Positions 35,321 through 48,707 of a DNA stretch of 64,000 bases are shown here, in pieces (the stretch's first letter is position 1; each line of letters begins with the position of its first letter). The notes under the pieces are model-generated. The model did no database searches. It worked only from the letters and a program-made list of their open reading frames with translations, and was not told where the DNA came from. The position numbers and the translations under genes are program-made. The DNA lies in NCBI GenBank assembly GCA_014607495.2, contig CP053148.1, positions 16,554,001-16,618,000 on the forward strand. Reading direction: 5' to 3'. The stretch comes from Carposina sasakii. Its lineage: Eukaryota > Arthropoda > Insecta > Lepidoptera > Carposinidae.

Positions 35321-38300
35321 ACAACCAGGAAATATAACGAAATTGGGTGTTGATTAATAAAAATCGTAGACTTAAACTTTGGATACAAAGTGATTTAAAT
35401 ATATACTTGCACAACTTTACGCCAATGTCGCCTAGAGGTAGACAGAAACAGCTTCAGATCCCTATTTTGTATACTCCAATAACACATCTATTTTGCCTTG
35501 TCTACATTCATAAAATTTTCATAATATTTTTATGAGTTTTGTTGGGTGCTCTTGAAATTTTTTACAACTGTTTGTAAAACTCTGAGAGTAACATAATTTC
35601 GTATACGTTTATAAATATTAGAGCAATGTTTTTAGTCGGAGCGACATGTCTCTAAACACTGCGTATACCTGGCTTTCCCTTTTTCTACCTACTCATTTGA
35701 AGAATTTGAGTATTTCTAAATTTATAATTACCTAATTCTAATTTATAATGCCATACATGCGTGCATAGGTAGGTACACATCTTTCCATTTTAGGGCTTGC
35801 AGAAATAAAAAACCATCTCTGTGGTTTTCAATTGATAGAAAAACGACGTATGGCTTATTTTGAAACATCCTTTATCACTTGCATCAGACTTAAAACAGCC
35901 GCTACAAATTAAAAAATAAATTTAAAGATGGACTGTAGAATAGATCCACTATAGAACCTCACTTATAACTCTATAACAACAACATAAACTACGAAATATT
36001 TTAATAGATGATCATTCATCGAAATTAATCAAAATAGAAATGAAAAGCATTCACAATTATTTCCAACCATCCGGAACGACCCTGACTATTAAAATAATAT
36101 CCACTTATAGGTTAGATTCAGCTTTACCTCGGATATCAAGGACAGAAAACAAGATAAACAAGGAATTTTACAACATTTTGTGAATTACTATAAAACATAA
36201 TAGTATCTGATTCACCGCATGGCGCCCATTCTGTTTCCAGAAGTCTTTAGTTAATTGTATACCAAAAGATGTCAACCTCAATCTCATATTCCGTGGAAGT
36301 GGCACAATTAAGAGATGTGGCGCGATAGCATTTGCATACCCACGTGTGAGGATGCACCCCGACACGCACGGTGTGAAGCACTCCATTATGACCGAGCCGC
36401 CCCCGCTGGGCCATTCTCCTCATTGTCCGCCACATCTAACCACACTCGCCTCGCTGACGTACACACATAATTTATCTCGCATTTTTTGTTACCACTTTTC
36501 TACATTCCTTTCATGTTTGACTCGATGATCGATGAAAAATATCATCCCAGACCTTTATCGAGCCCGTACGTGCAAAACAAACAAAACAACGTTTTGTTGG
36601 CCCAAATATTTTGAATAAATCGCCCCCCGTTTCCGCGTGATTTCTTCCAGACTCAAATGTTGCTCGAGCCAAGATTGAGGCACTGTTATGGAAATAGCCT
36701 AACTTCAAAAACGTAACTCGTTTGCGATGTATTGTGCTGAAAAGAAGCGTTATTTTCGCAAATGTGGCTCTCGTCTCTGCTTTTCTTTCCTTGATAATTC
36801 AACGATAAACATTTTTTGATATCAAAAGGGTATTAAGAAGGTAATATCGCCGACAGTCCGATTACAAACCGTCCACCATTCCATAGCATCTTTGAATAGC
36901 TAAGCGCGCGCCCAGCCGAGCCGTTTGGGGCACCCACCCACTAAACTTAATCTCACAAATACATTTATCATGTTCAGCCGATAAAAATGCCATTGAGATC
37001 AGCCGTACACAATGAGATACAAGCGCTTGGTACCTGATTTGAGGCCGAAAGTCAATTATATTCAAATATAAATCGGATTTGCAAAGGTAAGCTTGTGACA
37101 ATGGTGTAGGCAGGCGCCGCGCACCTCTCGCCTGACGAAACCGGACAATGGGATAGACCGTCGGGATCCGGACAGCCGTGTCCGGCATAACACAGAACAA
37201 TAATGGTATCCTGCCTTCTACTGCCGGGCGTGAACTTGAGGTTCCTCTTTTATCTATTATAAAGTCATAGATAGACCGTACGTTTTACTAACCAAAGACT
37301 ACCGAGAAAACTAAAGTTAACTTTGTTTCTAGTACCTACTTACTAAGTAAATATGTAATGTAATTCGTAGGTAACAATGTGTGCGCTTTTGATCTGATTA
37401 AGCTGATGTGACTATAAAATGAGGATATGTGTTGATATTGCTTGTGTAGTTCACCACTTTTTAAATAGGTACTATATTTCAGGACATGAACTGACTGTAG
37501 GTACCTTGAACCAATCAGATATGTAGTTATCCCATTATCACTAATCGCTAGAATATTCAGCTACAAAAAACCAAATATTTGCAACTTTTGTCTATCAATT
37601 TACTTAAACCTCATAACCTCATACTATTATAGTGATATTAAAACTCTGTGTACATTTCAACAGTCAACGTCGACTGTAACATATTTAAAATGCAATTATT
37701 TCGACAACAATCGCACACATGGCCGACACTGGGGTGTCACGCCCGACAATTCGACCACAATGAGAATTTACCAATGCTTCTCGAGCTGTCAAACGCTATT
37801 ATAGACGATTCGCACTCGAATATCCACAAAATATCCCGCTTTTAGGTTCATGATAGATGTACAACTGTAACATGGTAGATGTGAAGATAGTACAACAAGC
37901 TATTATAGTGATAGACCAATAGTCAATACCTGTGTCTTCCAGTAGGTCACGGACCTGTAGCACTGAATTTATTTAATATACGTCGTGAAATTGTCAGGAG
38001 GGTTGGCTTTAGGCAGCTACAAATGCCTAGTCCTTGGCAATAGGACATTCGAACCATATTGCTCTAACTCAATAAATAATAGGATTAGGGTAGGAAGAAG
38101 ATGATGATCATGATGGACCCAAATTACTATGTAACGAATGGCGAGGGACAAATCAATATTTAGTAAGGTAATAGAAATTCTATTAATAAGGTAATGGTCT
38201 CACACCTCCAGTAATAGAGTGCCACAGTACAGTGACTGTACTCGTAACAAGAATAAGAAGTGGAAGGATTTCTATCTATGTTCGATCCTTATTCCTTAGC

Positions 38301-40745
38301 TGACTACTGCAAACTTTCTATATGATACACGCATTTACAGTTGATATAGTTGATGCAATGAATTTAAAATCGGGTTACTTGGACGATGCGTGTGGAATGA
38401 CAACATCTTATACCGACCGTTCTCAAATTGTGACACTTACATCCCAGTCTTTTTGGGTCATAACCATCCAGTAACAATCGGGCTTACTATCCCTAATCCA
38501 ATACCCTTTTATTGGATTAAACCACTTATCGCAATACTCAGCTTGAAAATAACCACACAATAAAACCAAACTGAAGGCAAACCAATTCATTGAGCTTTAC
38601 TCGTAAGCGAAGGATTTTGTTCGCATCGATTCGCTTTATATGCCTTTATTGGTGGGTGAAAAAGGATCGTTGACTATTCATCATTTTCGATGTTACCGAT
38701 TTATATGGTGTTGCAAATGTTTAATAGTCCCGGCTGGAGTCAATGGAGCGTGGTGGTTCATTGCTATTTAATATTCCATGCTTTGCACATGCTCCAGCGA
38801 TTTGACAGTGTTCGTATTTGTCACATTACAAAAATAATGAGGTTGTTGCGTTAGAAGATGCGTGGGTGTGGGGTTTTGAGTGAATAACTGAGTGGGTTTC
38901 CGCCACAGAAGTATGAGTTGTAGACTACAACTGGGGTAAAACCTCCAAAATCGATGTATACTTAGCCAATCCTACGAAAATACTCTTCGTTGTGAATCAT
39001 AGTTTATGCACATGAAGTCGCGGGAGTTCACAAGTTTATCATAATAGAAAATCACTTTTCGTGAATGTAATGTTACCTAAAGCGTTATGTGCAACACAAA
39101 TTGAATTCCAGATTGTGATGGCACATGTAAGCGAGTATTATGCCCTTATAAATAGGTGCCTAAAGCCAGAGGAGTCCCCGAGCTACCCAGCGGAGCCTAT
39201 TACCATAATTTCAACGGAACAGCCCAACCGTTCAAATGACGCGTTAAATATCCGACATCAGCCGAGTGGCTTCTCACTTACACCACACAAAGACACACAA
39301 ACGGACAAAAAACCGCGTATCTGTCATTCGGGACACAATAGCCACCGGGGATCTATTATAATCTGCGCTCCCCTTATGAAATTTGTTACAGAACCTTGAT
39401 AGGTGACAACTTCTTTGTTGCCCATAGGGGACGCCACATACGTTGCTACATACATTGTGCCCGAAACGTATGGCGATAATATTTATTGCTGTAACATCGC
39501 TGTGAATTTGTTTTTGGAGTTTGGAGCCTAGTTCATTGTTTGTTTTTGCTCGCGCCACTCGAGGTAGTCAATAATTTAGCGCGTTTAACGACTGGGGTAT
39601 AACTTATAATGCACTTCGGAAGTAGCATGGATTCACTCGTTTTATATTGTGTGGGGACTTGACAGCTGTTTGTTTGGATTTTGATAGAACATGGTTTATC
39701 TGCCTCTTAATTTGTAGTTACATAAGTATATAAGGCGGGTTTATGTGAAAACTTAACATTCATTTAAAAAATAAAAAGTGATAAAACATTATTTTTAGTT
39801 AGTCAAACGACTACCAGATTAATAAACATTTAATAAAATCTACGAGTAATGGAAAAGTAGGTACCTACCTTACTTTGCGTGTTAGCCGATAGAAATCTTC
39901 CTCGCCAATGCCTATAAAAATTAGCACCTACTTTTTTTCCCGATAATTACAATTATAGCCCCTTTTCCCCTTTTGCTAGCACGTCATTAGCGATACAGAG
40001 CAATCGTCTTATTGCGCATGGCCACATTACGGGCACAATGCAAGGAGCGTGTATGCGTGGGGCGATATAATTGCATTACAGCCTAGCAGTTTAGAATATT
40101 TAGTGAATCAGTGAAATGATTATTCTTAGTGAAGGTATGACGCTCTATTTCTCCTGATTGTAGTCGTATATAATAATAAATCAAATTCCGTTTGGCAGTC
40201 TTTGCAAGTAGTTGCTTGAAACTAACAAACTTAACATCTTGACATTATCAGTGAAACTTCTTTATTATACGGTAACTGCTCCGCTCAGTACCTATTGCAG
40301 CTGAAATTTCATTCAGTTTTCATTGAATCAATTCCATTATTCGATGGTAATATTTTTCAGGTTCTAAAGAAACATCATCTATGTCTGTAATAGTGTATAT
40401 TCTTATAATTGATGCCATAAATTTCCACAGTTCAATTTCGTGACCATTTGCAATTTATCATTTGCTTTGCTATCCGACCCAGGGTATGGAATACCTAGGT
40501 GATGTTAGGGTCTTGCCTTGTTATCGGAATCTCTACAAACATCATAAAAATCCTCATTGACTGAATAAAATGCGTGTAAAGTAACACATCTTATAACAAA
40601 GTAAAACGTAAAACTTTTTGAATTAGTAAGGCCCTTATACAGGGTGTAAGTGACATATAGGCAAATATTGATAAGTTGACTTCATACCATGATTCTGAAA
40701 TTCCAAAAAAATAATGGTATAGTGTGTTAAATTAACTGTCACAAT

Positions 40746-40823
40746 TTGATCAAATAGAGAAAGACAGAATCAAAGTTTATTCTTCAGATAGGCTATCTGA
40801 CCGTTAGGAAAATCGGACCTTAG
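40746..40823. mobile_element. Half copy of the palindromic MITE
   Basis: Right half only: AGAGAAAGACAGAATCAAAG then AGATAGGCTATCTGACCGTT and AATCGGACCTTA. Similar half copies lie at 5313-5377 (right half) and 11196-11269 (left half). Confidence 0.65.
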
Positions 40824-41378
40824 GTAATTTGTTGGATAGATTGAATAAGCTTTGTGTTTTGTTTCAAGTCTGAGAGAAAAAAACAAAAACGGAACAAATC
40901 CAAAAAACAAACAGTTCGCATTGAGAGAAACGTTTGATTATCAATTTGTTGCAACCCGCAGCAATTTGCAGGGGTGTTGTGTTTATGCAACATTTGTACC
41001 GGGTCACACCCCGCACACACCCCCGCCAAATCAAATAAAACCACCCTCCAACCCATGTCTTTGTACCAATTGCAAATACAAAGCAAGCCCAATAAACAGT
41101 TTAAGTTTGGCATTATTTAATTAGAAATTTAAAACTTTGTCAACGCGCTCTTATTTTGTTTTGTTTTATTTGCTAGAGACCGGGAAAATACTCACTAGCA
41201 AACACCCGTAACTTTGTTCGCGTATACGAGTACTGTGCACACGTGTTATTCCGAAATAACTTTATAACGTACCTTCACATTTGACAAAAATTACAAAAAG
41301 CAATTGGGTCTTTGTTCTACTGACTGTCAAATTTGGAAGAAAATCTGATCTACAATCACAGGCTAAACTTACGTATAA

Positions 41379-41510
41379 TTGCCGATTACTCCAATTTAGT
41401 CAAATAGCCTATCTGAAACATAATGTTGTCCCTATCTTGATCAAGTTTTAGAGAAAGACAACATCAAATTTATCCTTCAGATATCTGAGCATTGAAGAAT
41501 TCGGCCCTAA
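41379..41510. mobile_element. Palindromic MITE, same family
   Basis: Left CAAATAGCCTATCTGAAAC, centre TTGATCAAG, right GACAACATCAAATTTATCCT and ATTCGGCCCTAA. A full copy about 740 bp upstream of the LIM1 exon. Confidence 0.7.
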
Positions 41511-42000
41511 ATGATCAATCTCATACATTAAACATAAGCTGAATTAACTATTGATATCTTAGAATCTATAGCGTCATTCACGGATCAATTCTTGCGAATT
41601 TCCGGATGTGATCTATTCTATCATTGATCGTGATGTGATTGATGGAATGAGATTTGTTAGCGGTTGAACTGAGAAGTATAATAAGTAATAAGATACAGTT
41701 GGTATAAAGGTGTGATTGGTTTTAACCTTTGTTTTGTATGTACGAGTATTTAAAACTAGCTAGAAGCACACGACGTCCTCTGCATAAATCTATAGGTATT
41801 TAACTATGCATAATGTAGGTAAATCATTCAGAGATGAAATACAACAGGATGTTGTATGTTTGATGTTGCTACTCACTACTCACCCATCCCTCTGGAATGA
41901 TTTGGAACTTTAACAAAATTTTGCAAATATTCCCGTATATGAGACATTTCATTTAGGTGTAACATCAATCTCTTTTTATCCTCATGGATTCAATTGTAAC

Positions 42001-42190
42001 CCACCAGACCATACACCCTCCAGTAACCCTCAAATCTGTCCACTCATGATCGTATACACGTAATATTCGAAACCCAGAACTGAGGACTCAAAATGATATC
42101 TACATAGAGCGGCAACTCCGAATACCAAAACGAATTCATCATTCTATTTCACCAACACCCGTAACATCTCGACTTGAAGATTACAAGATC
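42001..42190 (+). repeat. Single-arm relative of the hairpin repeat, next to LIM1 exon
   Basis: CCCACCAGACCATACACCCT and later blocks (ACTCATGATCG, CGAAACCCAGAAC, TTCACCAACACCCGTAACATC) align in order with the left arm and first part of the loop of the hairpin at 48708, at roughly three-quarters identity. Only one arm is present. It ends about 57 bp before the LIM1 exon, so it lies at or near the branch-point region. Confidence 0.6.
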
Positions 42191-42246
42191 TTTGTTTGTC
42201 AAACCACATCAGCTGTCACATGTTTAGAATCCGTCGATAATTCCAG

Positions 42247-42428
42247 ACGGAGCACCGCACTTGCTGCGCGTGCGGCGAGCCCATCGCTGACCGCTTCCTG
42301 CTGGAGGTGGGGGGCGGCGCGTGGCACACCGCCTGCCTGCGGTGCTGCGTCTGCGCAACCCAGCTGGACCGCCACCCCTCCTGCTTCCTGAGAGACCGTC
42401 AGGTGTACTGCAAGCAGGATTATGCCAA
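42247..42428 (+). CDS. Awh: Arrowhead LIM-homeobox protein, LIM1 exon
   Basis: This 182-bp exon (60 codons plus 2 nt) follows acceptor TTCCAG and ends at donor GTGAGT. It encodes the first LIM zinc-binding domain. Numbering from the exon's first codon, the zinc ligands are C6, C9, H27, C30, C33, C36, C55 and D58, the full C2H-C/C3D set. Key signature stretches are CCACGEPIADRFLLEV and RQVYCKQDYAK. LIM domains bind cofactors such as Chip/LDB and tune homeodomain activity in the nucleus. The exon is much richer in GC than its surroundings and has no ATG of its own, so translation must start in an upstream exon ending in phase 0. A relative of the intron hairpin repeat ends about 57 bp before it. 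Confidence 0.95.
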
Positions 42429-42573
42429 GTGAGTAGGGATTATGGGCATAGAGGAATGTGACGATATTATTCCTGGGTAATGTCTAGGGCTCTTGCTTGC
42501 GAAGGTTATAACTACTAAAGGCGCAGATGCCTATTAGTTTGTAAACTGCTCTACTCTTTATTTGTCTCTTGTC

Positions 42574-42709
42574 TTGAGACGGTTTTTCCAACGGTCACAT
42601 AGTCTATCTGAAGAATAAATTTGATGCTGTCTTTCTCTAAAATTTATTAATATAGAGCTTCAACTTTATCCTTAGGATAGTATATCAGATCATTGGAAAA
42701 ATCGGCTCA
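42574..42709. mobile_element. Palindromic MITE (GGGCCGATTTTTC family) in Awh intron
   Basis: Nearly the whole element is an inverted repeat: TTTTTCCAACGGTCACATAG with AAGAATAAATTTGATGCTGT on the left mirrors CAACTTTATCCTTAGGATAG and CATTGGAAAAATCGGCTC on the right. It sits about 145 bp after the LIM1 donor. Other full or half copies are at 5313, 11196, 20440, 31601, 40746, 41379 and 57302. Confidence 0.75.
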
Positions 42710-43898
42710 TATAAGATCACATGTAGAATAAGGACAACAGAAGCAAAAAGAAATTAAGTAAACGAACGAAAATGAACTAAGGAATTATTATTTCCTTGCA
42801 TCGGGTATCAAAATATTCGAACGTGCTATACGAAGCCGACACAAAGGCTGGACCGAGGTTCATACGAGGTCCGAGTGAGGTTCAATTGAGGTCCGAGTGA
42901 GGTCCAACAGCCGGCACCGAGTCGACTGTCCCAATTAACCCACCGATTAGAATACCTCGTCATCGTTACTATCATAAATCACAAGCAATACGACCGAATA
43001 GGATGTACCTAGATCTATGGTATTAAAATGTGCTTGTAGGTATAATATAGGTGAGGAACATTCTAAAATTGTCTCAGAAGTTAATTAATTCCGTTGACTC
43101 TCTATATATTTATTATTACATAATATTTTGCTGTCTTCACTGCAAAACATTTTTAATAAAGGTCGTACGTAAGAGCCGACTAAGAAACTTGGCCTTTTTC
43201 TCAGTCGATAAGTTAGCAACTACTTATTTAACTAAGGGGCAACCACACCTAGCGCAAATTGTACAAACAATGATCAACATATGGAAAAATATTTAAGAAA
43301 TGCGCTGTTTCACCGAGCCCAAGAATGCGGAGAGGGGTGGGCCGATGCGCAGCTGACCTGTGACCTGGACCGCGTGTGGTCGCGGCTTTATAAAATACAA
43401 CCTCTACCATCTAAATACACCTTTTACTTAGCATTATATAGTATGCTGTACAAAATGGCTTACTGTTCTCGCTGGTCACTGTACAACCTTCTGAAACCAA
43501 ACCGCCCATGTTTGTGTACATGAGCTTTATCTGTACATCGATCGTTTATGAGTTTTTATGTGCATTTTATATGTGAAGGTTGAGAGGATGGGCTGTGATT
43601 GGGCTTGGTTTGTAATTGTCGGCCATTTGTAGCAATTAGAGTGCATTTATTTTTAAATTCCATGGTTAAATTATTTTGTTTCAAAGTAATAATCAGATAA
43701 CTACTTAATAATGCTGTGATTTATTCTTTGCACTACACTGAAAAAATTAAATTTTCTGAAACTCTCCACCGCTATATCTGCCTCTATATTTATTTTTAAA
43801 TACGTAGATGAATAAATGGAAACAAAAAATAATTTAAATAATAATTCCAGTTGTATTCCCATTAAACAAGTTAAATCTGTTTCAGTGTATTAAATAAA

Positions 43899-44340
43899 CT
43901 TTTTTTTCCGGGGGGAAAATGCACCCGGGTACAGGGGGTACCCGAGTGGTTATGTGGGACTCCCGTATAGGCTAATGAGACCTACGGTATACCCACTAAA
44001 AACCCCCCATCTACCTCCTCGCCGCCTTGTGACGGGGTTACGGGAACGCTTTCGCATACACCCGCGACCCCGCCGGCGGCAGCCGCCCGCAAGCGGCTCC
44101 ATCGCGAAAGCCCGAAGGCCCTCCACGATGGGCGCACCAGATGGTAAGGTGCGCTTCCCTCCTCGGCCTCCACTAGTACCTACTGTAGCAGACTCCCCCC
44201 AAGAAACTTGTTCAGCCCGCTGGGAGCGCCCTCCTCGGGCTAGCCGGCGGCCCAAACAGGCCGGCCCTGGTTGCCTCTTGGGTGACCAGTCCACGGTTAC
44301 TAAGCCCCTCCGCCACGACAAGGCGCGCAACCATCAGGGG
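43899..44340 (-). mobile_element. GC-rich LINE 3' fragment (R1-like?) with target duplication
   Basis: On the minus strand a GC-rich insert ends in A8 (T8 at 43900-43907). It is bracketed by GTGTATTAAATAA (43885-43897) and GTGCATTAAATAA (44341-44353), a 13-bp target duplication with one change. Frames are open on both strands (44330-43950 minus; 43954-44349 plus) because of high GC; none shows a polymerase motif. The look fits the 3' end of an R1-clade LINE. TAACCTAACCTAACC follows directly at 44351, resembling the insect telomere unit. Confidence 0.6.
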
Positions 44341-44369
44341 GTGCATTAAATAACCTAACCTAACCGCCA

Positions 44370-46019
44370 ATGATCCAAATACAAGATTTATGACATCAAT
44401 TTCAAAAGGTGAAATAAGCCAAGCTAACAGGTGCGTGAGAACCGTCGTCGGGTCAAAAAAAATGAAAAAGAGGCCAACGTCCCTACGAGTGGGTTTTATT
44501 GAAAATCGACCGGGTTGAGTGTAGCAACACAAAGCCGCGAGAGGAATGTCGAACTTAAAAAATTAAGAGTGAGCTAGACAACTTTAGTTTGGTTCTGTAT
44601 AACTTTTACTAGGACACTCCGGCCATGTACACATTCAACTAGTATGCTGTGTGTGCTCAGTGGATTAAAATTATCGATCAACTTAAATAAGTAGTACATA
44701 AATTAAGTCAATTTTATAAGAAGTTGTCATTTGTTATTAAATGTAGTAAATTCTTAAAACTTCCCTGAAACAATGTACCTACTTTACATGGACGTGTTGG
44801 TGTATGTACTTATTATAGAATGTTATTGAATCACCACACCGCGACGAAACAAGTAAATAAATATATAGGTAGAGTAGGCACCGACTTTTTTTAGTAGCTT
44901 TTTCGTCGAATATTATATTTAATTCTGTAATTTATGATCATTATCTCTGTCTGCAATACATTAAATTAAAATTACATACGTACTACTCATACGTTTCTAT
45001 TATTATTACACAGAATTATTATTAATTACCCATACTTCACTTAAAATTTCCATTAGATACTAAAAGCAGCCCGTGACATCTTCTACGGAAACTTTAGAAT
45101 TCCCGTTATTCACGGAGTATGTCGAAATTTTGGGAAAAAAAGTAACCTAAGTTCATTCAAAATCATCTGCCATTAAAGTCTCGTAAAAACGGTCCAGAAA
45201 ATTCAAAGATTAGCCGAAACAAACACACAGTCAGACAAAAATAAGAATAACAATAAAAATGTTATTCTGGTATAAAATATTTATCGTGTACCGTGTTTTT
45301 ACCGTGTACATTAACCATTCAGTAAAAAACTGTTATTATATATAGAATACATTTTTAGAATAGAATACATATAGAATAAATTATCGAGTCCCGTTCGTTC
45401 TGCGGATCTCTAAAAAGTAAGTCCCAATGACTTGCATCGTCGTCGATTTCATTTGTCATTTATTTTGATTGTCATAACTGACTGCGACGGGAACCATATA
45501 TTTTAATCGGAAATATAGTATTTGATGACGAGCTAGACCTCCGGAGAGGTTCCGTATGGTTCAGTTAGAACAATAGGGATCTCTCATTTGGAATGCATCT
45601 GTTATAGCTGCATAAGTGAGAGTACGAAGGAACTGTCCTATTTGCTACCTCTATTTAAATTTAACCTTAGGTTACATACTTCAAGTGTTTGCTTGTAATT
45701 ATTTTATTACCGGATGAGATCATTATTGGATGGTGACCCCTGGAAGACCATACAATTTCGTGGAATGAAAGGAGTGACGAATACACAGACACCTTCGTAT
45801 ACCCAAAGAGACTGGTCATATGTTTGCCAATTACATGTACCCACATATCACCAGCCAGCTATCCTTTTAATTTCCACATGGTATTGTGAGAGCCTACCGC
45901 CGCTTTTGAAATACAATGGTCTACTCAAGAAATTATTGAAATTCTAGCACTAAGCACCAGCGTCCGACAGCTGACAGATAAATTACCTAACTGTGAAACC
46001 TCAGAAACCAATACCGAAA
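44370..46019. other. Awh intron, nothing recognised
   Basis: AT-rich intron DNA. 45060-45240 (ATTCACGGAGTATGTCGAAA, GGAAAAAAAGTAACCTA) looks like a decayed Helitron-like piece. The ORF 45714-45947 has no support. Confidence 0.4.
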
Positions 46020-46210
46020 ACTAAAAACCAATTAACAATATCAATTCCGCGTCGAAGCTGCGGCGCTAAATTATGAAGCCCTCGTAGCATATTGGGTCCG
46101 GTTGTTTATGCCGCCACAGATTAATTAGAGTCAGAAGCGACATCGCCCATTTACATAGAACACGGCGCGCGCATTTGCACCGCGTGGGCGGCGCGGGCGC
46201 AATGCCTCCG
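46020..46210. promoter_or_regulatory. Unique GC-rich segment in Awh intron with homeodomain-type sites
   Basis: This segment lies in the 11.2 kb intron between LIM1 and LIM2. It is not repetitive within the window, has higher GC than its flanks, and contains AGATTAATTAGAG and AATTATGAAG with several CpG clusters. It has no coding potential. It looks like a conserved non-coding element or enhancer, to be judged by cross-species alignment. Confidence 0.3.
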
Positions 46211-46330
46211 CAGAAATCAAATGTAAAATATATTAATGTGTAGGTACTGAGTGGAATAAGATGTTAAAGATCTTTTGTTATTTTAGTGTGAATTAATCTT
46301 TTAAAGAATAAGGGTTTCTTTTTATTATTT

Positions 46331-46599
46331 AATAGCTGTTGCTTGAGACTTCAACCGCGTGGTCTACAGAATGTAGATAGATAGATAGAAAATTCATTAT
46401 TGCACTGTAAAGTTATACAAAGGCGAACTTAATGCTGCATATCATTCCCTTCCAGATAACCAGCACTGGTAGAGAACAGAGAATGTAGTCTATGTCCTTA
46501 TCCATACACCTAACAAGAATTTTGTTTGAGTAACTAAATCGTGAAGAGATAACACAAACAAACCAACTTGCGTTTCCCATTCATATTATTGGTTGGGAT
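46331..46599. mobile_element. Helitron/Lep1-like piece in Awh intron
   Basis: AATAGCTGTTGCTTGAGACT and AACCGCGTGGTCTACAGA at the left; TTCATATTATTGGTTGG at the right. A (TAGA)n stretch at 46375-46388 lies inside. Confidence 0.45.
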
Positions 46600-48707
46600 A
46601 GGATAATGCAGTGACATAATAATAAATCAACAGTATTAGGTTGATACTTCTGTGTAGATAGATCAGACACTAATTGGTAATATTATTTCTCGTCGCTATG
46701 AAATATAAAACCCAGCTCACATTTTCTTCATGACGTTTGCTCTAAACAAATAAATAAATAAGCTAGGTCAACGACGCTGCATAACATTCGACACTCCACA
46801 TAACTGATCTTACACCGGGATCGCATCTCAAAACCAATCACCGGGCGCCCATCAGCGAACCAATATTGTTGCCATTTCAAAAAAAGCACAAACAAGTCTC
46901 GTTAAAGGCCGTCACTGTTTAAATAATATTTGTATTTGTAACGAGTGGTGTTGGTGGGACGTAAATCGGCGGTCGCCGGCGGCAAGTGCTATAATTGCTT
47001 TCGTTGATATATCATTGGGTGTTTGTTTAGGGCCTTTTTGTCTGGTAGCAGCCGAGCGTCTGCTCTTTTATTTTTGACAGGACGCAACACGTTTGTCGTG
47101 TGACGTGTCTGGCGTTAGCTATGATTTGACTTAGCTTCCGTATAGGTATGTTGGCTGTCAACTTGCATTTTGATTCCGTAGTTCTATATTGAGGTTGGAT
47201 GTATAGGTACATATTTTATTTATTTTAAAATTTTCTCTTTAGGAATCCTATTCATGTTCATGTTAAGCAAGGAAATAATATTATTAATTCATTATTTAAC
47301 ACTGTTACAATAGAATTATAACCTATAGAAGTATAGTCCGAAGGCCGATTTTAGGAATTTTTATGGGTGCAAATTTGAACCAATCGCGGCTCTGTCATTC
47401 AGTGCTCAGCGGTCAGTGGCTACGTGTGTATGTCAACCTAAAGGACTTACCATGACGAAATGTGCACTGAGATCCTGCCAAAACTATGCTCAAAAACATA
47501 AGAAAATAAATAACATCACATTTCACCGGTAAATATTTGATGTTTTTACGTAATTTCATTGATAAAACAATAAATACACAATCAAATTTTCATATTTTTT
47601 TATCTGTCATTGAAAACAAAATGTTGCCATAAGTGTGAAATTTTACCCTATTTTTAAACATGCAGATTGTAGGTAAAAGTAGTTGGATCTACTTTGTCTT
47701 TGATTGATTGTGGAATTACCTGCAAGCTCTCTCACCGAATTATTTAAAACTATACATATTGTTACTATAATATTATGTTTAAACATTAGATCTTTAAAAT
47801 GGGCATCGTTCTTTCCTTTATTGAATGAAATAAAACCACGGAGAATGGCCTCACAGCTTTGTTGACATAATGACAAATTATTCAGAGGGACAATTTTTAA
47901 CAGAATATTGTATTTTTTTGTCACACTTTTGTACCAATGATGTGGAAAAGTCCGATCATCTCCTTTTAATATATTTAAATTTCACGATAATTCTACAAGA
48001 GTGTGCAAATCAGTATACTTCTCAGCATCAATAATAATTTTATCGACTATTTCCCCACATCTAGGGAAAAAAACATTTTTAAGGCAACATTAATTTTATG
48101 TCATGCATACGTCAAGTCGATATTTTATGCCAATTTTTTCGCCTTGCGTTTGGTTGGAACACACTTTCTATAGGTTATAATTCTATTACTGTTACCTTCA
48201 AAATAATTACGAGTATACTAAAATGATTGAAATATGCGTCCAGATAAGTATTTATGAAGCTGTCCACATTTATTAAATACAAAAGTCACCTCCTTAATTC
48301 AACTAAGTCCAACTAATCAAAGAATCTTTACAAATTATCACTGCTATTTCTATTATGGGGTACCATATGAAATGATATATCTAACAAAGGAGCAATTATA
48401 TAGGAACGGTTACACATGAACTCAGAGTCACAAGTACTGATCGACACTTAATGTCAAGGTATGTGAGGTGGGCACGAACGTAAGGCTTTTTGTGAGATTC
48501 TCGAGTCTCAACACATACTGACCTTTCAATAAATACTTACTGCGTCACGGACCGCGGGGAAATAGTATGTATCTCAAAATAACTGTTATTACCAAGCGAC
48601 TTTGATATTAACAAATACAATTGTCGACACGCTTAGGTAAATACTGAACAAACAAATTCTTTTTTAAATGAAATTGTAATAGGCGTTACAATTCGGAAGT
48701 TCAAACA
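46600..48707. other. Awh intron with unassigned minus-strand ORF
   Basis: 47643-47924 encodes 93 residues on the minus strand (NKGKNDAHFKDLMFKHNIIV). It might be a decayed transposase piece, but I recognise no motif. The rest is unassigned. Confidence 0.3.

Larger units (their letters stand above)
35321..42000. other. Repeat-poor, gene-free block upstream of LIM1 exon
   Basis: Over 6.6 kb I recognise only MITE copies near 40.7 and 41.4 kb. GC-richer unique islands occur at about 36.3-37.2, 39.1-39.6 and 39.96-40.1 kb. None reads as an exon: the ORFs (e.g. 39061-39399, 36862-37200) lack start context and family likeness. In a developmental gene such a block often carries enhancers; that is an inference. 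Confidence 0.4.

Noticed and set aside
36862..37200. 112-codon minus-strand ORF
   Set aside because: No motif, start context or splice sites; kept only as part of a GC-richer non-coding island.
43954..44349. 131-codon + strand ORF and 126-codon - strand ORF
   Set aside because: Both come from a GC-rich retro-insert with a target duplication; no domain and no start or splice support.
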